Shown here piece by piece: positions 7,602 to 12,978 of a stretch of 12,978 bases of DNA. The DNA is from an uncultured Bulleidia sp. (GTDB lineage Bacteria > Bacillota_I > Bacilli_A > Erysipelotrichales > Erysipelotrichaceae). The stretch spans positions 1-12,978 of the forward strand of contig CAKVLT010000053.1 in assembly GCA_934757945.1 (NCBI GenBank). The letters are read 5' to 3'. The notes below the pieces were generated by a model. It worked only from the letters and a program-made list of their open reading frames with translations, was not told where the DNA came from and made no database searches. The position numbers and the translations under genes were made by a program. Positions within the stretch are counted from its first letter, which is position 1. Each line of letters starts with the position of its first letter.

Positions 7602-8336
7602 TTACTCTTCAGATGGAATCACAACGTTTGTGTACACTTTGTTAACATCTTCAACATCGTTCAGCATATCCATTAATTTGTGATAAGCCTCGATGTCTTC
7701 AGGATCTGTTAACTCTACATACTCATTTGGTAACATAGTTGTTTCACAACGATTGAATTCCACATTAGGTAATAGTTTTTCAATGACATCCTGTGCTTTA
7801 CCAAAATCAGTAAATGCAGTTTTTACAGTCATTACACCATCTTCAACACTCATATCCATGATATCACAATCGCCTTCCATCATTGCTTCAAGCATTGCAT
7901 CTTCATCAGCATATGGGAATTCAAAGATACCTACATTTTCATAGTTGTAGGAAACACTACCGGCATTTACAAGTTTTGCACCATGACATTTGTTAAAGCA
8001 TGTTTTGACATTAGTAACTGAACGATTGGTATTGTCTGTTAAACAATCAATAATCACAGTACTTCCGCCAGGTCCGAATCCTTCATAACGAGCTTCGTCA
8101 TAATTTTCATCAGAGCCGCCTTTTGCTTTTTCAATTGCTCTTTTAATAACATCAGCAGGAACCTGATTCGATTTAGCCTCTGCAATTTTTCTCTTTAATG
8201 AGAGGTTCATTTCCGGGTCAGGGACACCACTCTTAGCTGCAATATACAACTCTTTACCAAATCTAGAATACAGCTTTGATTTGATTGCCGCAGTCTTAGC
8301 CATTGATGCTGCGCGGACTTCATGAGCTCTTCCCAT
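7602..8336 (-). CDS. YebC/TACO1-family translation factor (YeeI/YeeN-type)
   Basis: Member of the YebC family, long annotated as a transcriptional regulator and more recently linked to relief of ribosome stalling during translation. The 244 residues hold the conserved core: GVPDPEMNLSLKRKIAEAK (37-55), the IEKAKGG segment, YEGFGPGGSTVIIDCLTDN (84-102) with NRSVTNVK, and NAGSVSY, then the acidic C-terminal part with a KVYTNV end. The N terminus is MGRAHEVRAASMAKTAAIKS, not the MAGHSKWANIKHRK of classical YebC, which places it with the B. subtilis YeeI / E. coli YeeN branch. AGGAGG sits 8 nt before the ATG, with an extended -10 promoter upstream and a terminator downstream, so it is a single-gene unit. 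Confidence 0.93.
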   Translation of the reverse strand: MGRAHEVRAASMAKTAAIKSKLYSRFGKELYIAAKSGVPDPEMNLSLKRKIAEAKSNQVPADVIKRAIEKAKGGSDENYDEARYEGFGPGGSTVIIDCLTDNTNRSVTNVKTCFNKCHGAKLVNAGSVSYNYENVGIFEFPYADEDAMLEAMMEGDCDIMDMSVEDGVMTVKTAFTDFGKAQDVIEKLLPNVEFNRCETTMLPNEYVELTDPEDIEAYHKLMDMLNDVEDVNKVYTNVVIPSEE

Positions 8337-8366
8337 GTTCTTTTCCTCCTGTTTTTTTACCGCACT

Positions 8367-8395
8367 ATTATAGCAAAGGCAATTCTTATTGTGAA
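8367..8395 (-). promoter_or_regulatory. Promoter of the yebC-family gene
   Basis: Minus strand: -35 TTCACA (8390-8395), 17-bp spacer, -10 TATAAT (8367-8372) with TGC directly before it (extended -10). The twelve bases CTTTGCTATAAT are identical to those at the DUF177 promoter. The leader is about 25 nt with AGGAGG. Confidence 0.8.
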
Positions 8396-8424
8396 GTGAA
8401 TACTTTCCTTATTCTTTACACTTA

Positions 8425-8433
8425 TGATAAAAT
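8425..8433 (+). promoter_or_regulatory. Probable extended -10 promoter of the metallophosphoesterase gene
   Basis: TGATAAAAT (TGn plus TAAAAT) ends 18 nt before the ATG at 8452. The -35 region is weak. The ribosome binding site is a short AAGG 8 nt before the ATG, so the leader would be only about 11-12 nt long. Confidence 0.55.
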
Positions 8434-8451
8434 ATTTGTAAGGTATTTTTT

Positions 8452-9210
8452 ATGTCAACATATGTAATGAGTGACCTTCATGGATGTAAACATGAATTTG
8501 ATGAAATGTTAAAACAGATCGAATTTTCAGAATACGATACCGTCTATATTCTCGGAGATATTGGTGACAGAGGAAAAGAATCCATTCCTCTGCTGCAGGA
8601 AATCATGCGTTATCCAAATATGCACGTTATCATGGGAAACCATGATGCCTGGCTGACAAAGTATTGTCAGGAACTGATTGAAATCAAAAAAGATTGCAAT
8701 ACGGTCGATATGACAGATGATTTTTTATGCTGGCTCCATTATAACGGAGGATATACAACAGCTGATCAGTTCATGGATCTTCCATTTCCGGAATGTTACG
8801 ATATCAAGGTATATCTGGAAAATATCCCTTACTACAAAATCATTGAGATACACGGGAAGAAATTCATCCTGATTCATGCAGGGTTATCCGAAGAATATAT
8901 GCACAAAGATACTTCCCTTCCAGCTGTTCCAAAAGAAATACTGATCTGGAACCAATGTGCACTGGAAGCAAATCCTTTCGATGCCAGTACAATGATTGTC
9001 GGACATGTTCCTACTTTCCTGTATCACCCAAAGTATGAAGGGAAAATTCTTACAAGCAAATCAAAAAAAACAATTCATATTGATTGCGGATGTGTTTATG
9101 GAAGAACGCTCGGGTGCTTAAGATTAGATGATCTTAAAGAGTTTTATGTTCCAAGCTCTTATCCATATATTCCATATTCATGTACTTGTTGTGAAAATGA
9201 AGAAGACTGA
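8452..9210 (+). CDS. PPP-family metallophosphoesterase (ApaH/PrpE-like)
   Basis: Two-metal phosphoesterase of the calcineurin-like PPP group, which includes serine/threonine phosphatases and diadenosine tetraphosphatases. The 252 residues keep every metal-site motif: SDLHG (Asp8, His10), GDIGDRG (35-41, Asp36), GNHD (62-65), IHAG (141-144, His142) and GHVPT (184-188), followed by HIDCGCVYGRTLGCLRLDD. The order and spacing match bacterial PPP enzymes of the ApaH/PrpE type; the substrate (phosphoprotein, Ap4A or RNA cap-like nucleotides) cannot be told. The C terminus ends in a short Cys cluster, SCTCC, of unknown meaning. An A8 run at 9063-9070 is read in frame. It is a single gene that ends in a hairpin whose loop holds its own stop codon. 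Confidence 0.9.
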   Translation: MSTYVMSDLHGCKHEFDEMLKQIEFSEYDTVYILGDIGDRGKESIPLLQEIMRYPNMHVIMGNHDAWLTKYCQELIEIKKDCNTVDMTDDFLCWLHYNGGYTTADQFMDLPFPECYDIKVYLENIPYYKIIEIHGKKFILIHAGLSEEYMHKDTSLPAVPKEILIWNQCALEANPFDASTMIVGHVPTFLYHPKYEGKILTSKSKKTIHIDCGCVYGRTLGCLRLDDLKEFYVPSSYPYIPYSCTCCENEED

Positions 9211-9228
9211 TCGTCCTCTTCATTTTTT
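9196..9228. terminator. Shared bidirectional terminator between the phosphoesterase gene and the MoxR operon
   Basis: Arms 9196-9207 and 9213-9224 pair with one A-C mismatch around a 5-nt loop. T's follow on the plus strand (9223-9228) and a shorter T run on the minus strand. The loop contains the TGA stop (9208-9210) of the plus-strand gene, and the TGA of the minus-strand gene (9220-9222) lies in the stem, so the hairpin sits on the ends of both convergent genes. Confidence 0.75.
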
Positions 9229-10394
9229 AAATAACTCTACCTGTTTTTTCAATTGCTTCACATCTTCTTTCCGAATAGTATATGCTGTATCATACCTGCC
9301 TTTTCTATAGAGATTTTTAATGGATTCTGCCACTTCTTCTTTATTCAGTTTCAATTGTACAGCCTGTCTGTAATCCTCCAGAGTAGTACTGATGGATGTG
9401 TGATTCATCCCCTGTTGTTTCAAAAACAATATATTTTTTTATATTGTTTTCTGAAATTGTTCTCTCTTCCCTTAGGTTTATGAACTGGCATCTTTTCCAC
9501 TGTCACATAAGAAGTATCTCCCATATATACAGCTGTATATTTTCCTGCTCTTTTCCATCTTCTGTAAATGATAAAAAGAATCAGAAACAGCACCAGTAAC
9601 GGCACAATGTAAGGCACCCACTTCAAAAAAGAATAATCATAATATGTATAGGTATCCGCCTTTTCAAAAAAGGCATATTCATTCATATCTGTAACAGTAA
9701 GTTTTGGAAATTCTACAGTAAAATTAAAATGAAACAGGCTTTGAACGACAGAAAACACTGCAGCAAGAAGTATCTGTAAAATATACATAATCAGACAGAT
9801 ATAAGGATAAAGAGTAAATGCATACACAGTTTTTGCCAGATACCCAATACCATGCAACACACAGGCATCAGACAGAATGAGTCCTGCCATACACCATATA
9901 CCAAGTGTGAGCATATTAATTTTCTGAAAATCTCTGTCTTTTTGTGCATCAGGAAATTGCAATCCTCTATTTACCATAATACCTGCAAGAAAACTCAGAA
10001 TTAGCGGATAGAGGGCTGCCACAGCTTCCACATTATGTGTTATTCCGTTGACAATGCAGGTAAAAATTCCTATCCCTGCAAATGTCAGAAAATGGGACCT
10101 GAATGCATCGATGCCCAAACTTTTCTTTCTTGTGCATATCAAAATCATGGTTAGTAATGCAGAAATAACGCACGGAAATACAGAGTACGTTTTTGCAAAC
10201 ATAAAACACGGAAGCACAAGAAGCCCGAAAAACCACACCTGTGTATATTTACAATACAACCACGTAATCATAGCAGCTATAGCAGTACAGATTACAGGAA
10301 TCCATAAAGAAGAATATGGAAAAAAAGTAGCTCCTGCAAAGTACCAATACAAAGACAGATAATAGATTGTTCTTTCCACCATCAGTAAAATCAT
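9220..10394 (-). CDS. Polytopic membrane protein with DUF4129-like tail, interrupted by a -1 frameshift at an A7 run
   Basis: Third gene of the MoxR-DUF58 operon; function unknown. The first reading frame (10394 to 9420, 324 residues) has about nine membrane helices: eight between residues 8 and 216, and the last at about 257-277. A cytoplasmic tail follows. It stops soon after an A7 run at 9434-9440. A -1 shift there (codons AAA AAA, then AAT) joins residue 320 to the second frame, ending at 9220, for a 391-residue product. The joined tail runs RKQYKK-NILFLKQQG and then TTLEDYRQAV and NLYRKGRYD, which resembles DUF4129, the C-terminal domain of TgpA-type membrane transglutaminases. No transglutaminase core lies between the helices and the tail. 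The start overlaps the DUF58 stop by ATGA. The frameshift may be real, programmed, or an assembly error. Confidence 0.75.
9423..9450 (-). other. A7 slip site inside an AT-rich inverted repeat
   Basis: Minus strand: AAAACAATATA, six A's, TATATTGTTTT, a perfect 11-bp inverted repeat with the A run as its loop (arms 9440-9450 and 9423-9433). The seven A's are read as codons AAA AAA A.. in the first frame, and the zero-frame TGA follows 13 nt later. A -1 step here restores the DUF4129-like frame. The stem has only one G-C pair, so it is not counted as a terminator. Confidence 0.6.
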
Positions 10395-11451
10395 ATATTC
10401 CCCTCTGAAACAGCCATATATTTCACAACACCCTGACAGATCATTTCCAAAGACTTACGTTGTTCCATCGACAACCCACCGTTATCTGTTCCTAAAACAA
10501 GTATTCCCTGCACAGATTCCACCCTGCTTACCGTTTTTTGCATGTCTGCAAAAGAGTGACATTTACCATATGTTGCCCTGCCCAAAGACTCATTCAGCAT
10601 CGAAACATGATTCATTCCAAGTCCTTCAGGAAAATAGTTTTCTCCTTGTACCGTAAATATATTTGCATTGCTGATGAAGGACCACGATACATGCCTGCTT
10701 TCAGGTTCCTCCGCAACCGTTCTTACACAGGAGAATATCCTTTCAAACATCACACCTGCTTCACCATGCACGTATACCATAATCAGTACATGAGGCTCAG
10801 CGGTATGATCATACTGGTTTACAATCAGATTCCCTCTTTTTGCACTCTGTGTCCAGGAAATACTTTTCATAGGTTTCCTTCCCGTATATTCCTGGAATCC
10901 TTTCACAAGAATCGGATCTTCATACATCCAGCGCCTTACAGATAACTCTCCTAGCATACCTCCAAGAACATCTTCCACCTTGGAAATTTCAAGTCTGGAA
11001 GGAATAACTGTAATATATAACGGCACATCAAACCCTTTAATAGAAGAAGTAAGGCCAAAGAAATCTCCAGAGGTAAGATAGACTGTATGCGTTCCATATC
11101 TCCCTCTTTTTTTGCAATAAGAGGAATCTGTATCTTCATTTTTTGATGAGGCAGCATATAGAATGAAACAGAAAATCTTGTGGCACCCAGTTCTGTATTT
11201 GCGTACATTTTCTTCCATTCTTCATCAGAAATAGCAAATCCTTCAGGAATTTTACCTGATACCTGCATAAATAGTTTAGGTATCCACGATCTGTTTTCAA
11301 TTTCCAAAGACATATAAAACAACTCATCAGGTTCCACCTGTTGAGAAGAATAATGCATATCCAGCCATACATCCCTAAAGCAATTTTTAACAGAAAACTT
11401 TTCTAACACTATTGCCAGAAGACATAATATGGCAATGCAGATATATGTCAT
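10391..11451 (-). CDS. DUF58 protein, interrupted by a -1 frameshift at an A7 run
   Basis: DUF58 proteins accompany MoxR ATPases; they are usually membrane-anchored and of unknown biochemical role. The first frame (11451 to 10951, 166 residues) gives an N-terminal membrane helix (about 3-17) and a beta-rich extracytoplasmic-type domain up to LIAKK (111-115). There an A7 run (11107-11113) lies in the phase GCA AAA AAA GAG. A -1 shift joins it to the second frame, reading LIAKKRGRYGTHTVYL and SGDFFGL, then GELSVRRWMYEDPILVKGF, EYTGRKPMKSISWTQSAKRG and a C-terminal domain ending at 10391. These are the standard DUF58 blocks in order, and the joined product has 353 residues. A vWA MIDAS motif (DxSxS) is not seen. 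It overlaps moxR and the next gene by ATGA at both ends. Confidence 0.78.
11107..11113 (-). other. A7 slip site in the DUF58 gene
   Basis: Seven A's on the sense strand, flanked by GC and GAGGG. In the upstream frame they read GC A AAA AAA G, the X XXY YYZ phase typical of bacterial -1 frameshift heptamers. Shifting -1 gives GCA AAA AAA AGA GGG and restores the DUF58 reading. No clear stimulatory pseudoknot or strong upstream Shine-Dalgarno-like element was recognised. Confidence 0.6.
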
Positions 11452-12389
11452 TCCATATCCTCCACAGGAACAGGTATACCCGCCAGAATATCTCTGATAC
11501 TCTTTTCCACCTGTTTTGTACTTCCTGAATTGGATAATCTATGTGCCAGTACAGGAACACACATTTCCTGTACGTCTTCCGGAATCACAAACTCTCTTCC
11601 ATTAACAGCAGCCTTCACCTGACTCGCCTGATACAGTGCAATGGCTCCACGAGTAGAAACACCAGAGGATAAAGCCGCAGAATTTCTTGTAGCGGTAATT
11701 ATATGCATCATGTAGTCTTTCACATCCTGGGAAACACGTATATCATGGAAAGTATTCTTCAACTGCTGTATTTCATCCATAGATACTACTGGTTCCAGCT
11801 GTTTTAAAACATCAGCACCAGAAGATCTGGACATTACTTCCATTTCCTGTTCAGGTTGCATATATCCCATATGCAATTTCATAAAAAATCGATCCATCTG
11901 TGCTTCAGGAAGAGGAAAAGTACCATAATTTTCCAATGGATTCTGTGTAGCCATCACCATAAACGGCTCTTCTTCCAGAAAAGTTTCACCATCCACAGTA
12001 ATCTGTTTTTCTTCCATTGCTTCAAGCAACGCAGATTGTGTTCTTGGTGTAGCTCTGTTGATTTCATCGGCTAAGACAATATTAGAAAACAAAGGTCCTT
12101 CTCTGAAGACAAATTCATTTGTTTTCTGGTTGTAAAAATGAATACCTGTCAGATCAGAAGGCATCAGATCAGGAGTAAACTGAATGCGTTTAAATTTTGT
12201 GCCAAGAGTTTTAGAAAAGCTTTTTAGCAGCATGGTTTTACCTGTACCCGGAACATCTTCAAGTAAAACATGTCCGCAACATATAAAAGAAATAAAAATA
12301 TTTTCTATAATTTTCTCTTTACCAAGAATAACCCTGGAACAGTTGGTAATCACTTTCTTGTTACAATCTTCAAATAATTTCGCATCCAT
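11448..12389 (-). CDS. MoxR-family AAA+ ATPase
   Basis: Cytoplasmic AAA+ ATPase of the MoxR group, thought to act as a chaperone for maturation of partner proteins encoded beside it. The 313 residues contain Walker A in EDVPGTGKT (44-52, Lys51), Walker B in IVLADEINRA (104-113), a sensor-1 stretch ATQNPLENYGTFPLPEAQ (147-164), the arginine-finger region MDRFF (165-169), and the C-terminal lid with STRGAIALYQA and VPVLAHRL. First gene of the operon; its stop overlaps the DUF58 start by ATGA, and a GGAGG inside its last codons serves that start. The start at ATG 12389 matches the family N terminus, but AAGGAG lies only 1 nt before it, which is unusually close. A GTG at 12353 (Val13) is an alternative start. 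Confidence 0.94.
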   Translation of the reverse strand: MDAKLFEDCNKKVITNCSRVILGKEKIIENIFISFICCGHVLLEDVPGTGKTMLLKSFSKTLGTKFKRIQFTPDLMPSDLTGIHFYNQKTNEFVFREGPLFSNIVLADEINRATPRTQSALLEAMEEKQITVDGETFLEEEPFMVMATQNPLENYGTFPLPEAQMDRFFMKLHMGYMQPEQEMEVMSRSSGADVLKQLEPVVSMDEIQQLKNTFHDIRVSQDVKDYMMHIITATRNSAALSSGVSTRGAIALYQASQVKAAVNGREFVIPEDVQEMCVPVLAHRLSNSGSTKQVEKSIRDILAGIPVPVEDME

Positions 12390-12414
12390 ACTCCTTTTTT
12401 AAATATGCCTAATT

Positions 12415-12420
12415 ATTATA
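12415..12420 (-). promoter_or_regulatory. Probable promoter of the MoxR operon (-10 only)
   Basis: Minus-strand TATAAT at 12415-12420 lies 25 nt before the moxR ATG. No good -35 is present at 16-18 bp; that position falls in the T tract of the ptsI terminator. Transcription from here is plausible, and some read-through from ptsI is also possible. Confidence 0.5.
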
Positions 12421-12438
12421 CAAATCAGCCTTAAATGC

Positions 12439-12463
12439 AAAAAAACCTCTGTTTTCACAGAGG
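12439..12463 (-). terminator. Rho-independent terminator after ptsI
   Basis: On the minus strand, CCTCTGT (12457-12463) pairs with ACAGAGG (12446-12452) around a GAAA tetraloop, followed by seven T's (12439-12445). It begins 15 nt after the ptsI stop and separates ptsI from the MoxR operon. Confidence 0.88.
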
Positions 12464-12478
12464 CTTAGTTTACACAAA

Positions 12479-12978
12479 TTATGCCTTGATGCTTTCGTTA
12501 ACCAATGCTACAACGTCATCCATTGTGTCCATCTCAACAGCCTTTTCAGCCATCTTCTGCATTTCTGCATAGCTTAAGCCATTGATCATCTTACGGGCAC
12601 GTAAGATAGAAGTAGCACTCATGGAGAATTCATCCAGTCCAAGACCTAACAGCACAGGAGCAGCAAGCTCATCGCCTGCCATTTCTCCACACATACCACA
12701 CCATTTACCATTCTTATGAGCACCATCAATTGTCATCTTAACAAGACGTAAGATAGATGGGTTCAATGGCTGATAAAGATAAGATACAGGTTGAGACATT
12801 CTGTCTGCAGCCATAGAATACTGAATCAGGTCATTTGTTCCAATAGAGAAGAAATCTGCATATTTGGATAACTGATCAGCTAAAACAGCTGCTGCAGGGA
12901 TTTCAATCATGCATCCCACTTCAACATCATCACCGACTTTTACACCTTCAGCAATGAGTTTTGCACGTTCTTCATCAT
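12479..12978 (-). CDS. ptsI: PtsI, phosphoenolpyruvate-protein phosphotransferase (Enzyme I), C-terminal part; cut by window edge
   Basis: General PTS enzyme that takes phosphate from phosphoenolpyruvate and passes it to HPr, starting sugar phosphotransfer in the cytoplasm. Only the last 165 codons are in the window; the full protein is about 540-580 residues. The part seen is the PEP-binding barrel end: GCMIEIPAAAVLAD, DFFSIGTNDLIQYSMAADR, VSYLYQPLNPSILRL, the active-site cysteine in GMCGEMAGD, and LGLGLDEFSMSATSIL. The reading frame stays open to the window end at 12978; the GTG at 12919 is an internal valine, not the start. The gene ends with a terminator and would be transcribed into the window from beyond the right edge, often behind ptsH in related genomes. 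Confidence 0.97.
   Translation of the reverse strand, partial: DEERAKLIAEGVKVGDDVEVGCMIEIPAAAVLADQLSKYADFFSIGTNDLIQYSMAADRMSQPVSYLYQPLNPSILRLVKMTIDGAHKNGKWCGMCGEMAGDELAAPVLLGLGLDEFSMSATSILRARKMINGLSYAEMQKMAEKAVEMDTMDDVVALVNESIKA

Noticed and set aside
9423..9450. Inverted repeat as a transcription terminator within the operon.
   Set aside because: The stem is almost entirely A-T with one G-C pair and lacks a separate U tract; it is better treated as context of the A7 slip site.
11136..11372. Minus-strand 78-residue open frame within the DUF58 gene.
   Set aside because: Third-frame shadow; it has no domain signal, while the DUF58 blocks lie in the other two frames joined at the A7 run.
1..12978. 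Searched by eye for tRNAs, riboswitches, CRISPR repeats, insertion sequences, toxin-antitoxin or phage-defence genes.
   Set aside because: All intergenic gaps are short (about 115 bases at most) and explained by promoters, leaders and terminators; no such elements were seen.

Overview
The window looks like chromosomal DNA of a low-GC Firmicute, most likely a Lachnospiraceae-type Clostridium. The evidence is AT-rich coding sequence, strong AGGAGG-type ribosome binding sites, sigma-A-like promoters, rho-independent terminators with U tracts, a condensed mraZ-rsmH-ftsL-PBP-mraY cluster, a DUF177-rpmF pair and a YeeI/YeeN-type YebC protein. The genus cannot be told from this stretch. There is no tRNA, rRNA, CRISPR array, insertion sequence or phage gene, and no gene-free stretch longer than about 115 bases.

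Layout, left to right. (1) 1-4590, minus strand: the division and cell-wall (dcw) operon, transcribed mraZ > rsmH > ftsL > class B PBP with two PASTA domains > mraY (cut by the window edge). It starts at a sigma-A promoter covered by a phased array of MraZ-type AAAGTGG operator units. The array and the -10 box show that mraZ starts at 4537, not at the longer-ORF ATG. (2) 4613-5425, minus strand: a separate unit with its own promoter, DUF177 gene and rpmF (ribosomal protein L32), ended by a clear terminator. (3) 5450-7541: an alpha/beta hydrolase (minus) divergent from tmcAL, the tRNA(Met) wobble-cytidine acetate ligase (plus). (4) 7568-9228: yebC-family gene (minus) divergent from a PPP-type metallophosphoesterase (plus). 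The latter ends in a hairpin shared with the convergent operon to its right. (5) 9220-12420, minus strand: an operon of MoxR AAA+ ATPase > DUF58 protein > polytopic membrane protein with a DUF4129-like tail, joined by ATGA stop/start overlaps. (6) 12439-12978, minus strand: the C-terminal part of ptsI (PTS Enzyme I) and its terminator.

The most notable feature is in region 5. Both the DUF58 gene and the DUF4129-like gene are interrupted, each exactly at a run of seven A's in the sense strand. In both cases a -1 shift at that run (equivalent to one extra A) restores a full-length protein whose conserved domain continues across the joint. Two adjacent genes of one operon broken in the same way suggests programmed frameshifting or transcriptional slippage, phase-variable homopolymers, or a repeated homopolymer miscall in the assembly. 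An A7 run in rsmH with the same reading phase and an A8 run in the phosphoesterase gene are both read through in frame, so they serve as internal controls. The window itself cannot decide between these explanations.

How the genes fit together: regions 1 and 2 supply septal and lateral peptidoglycan synthesis and ribosome parts; tmcAL and yebC act in translation fidelity; the MoxR operon is probably an envelope-associated chaperone system of unknown target; ptsI energises sugar uptake.
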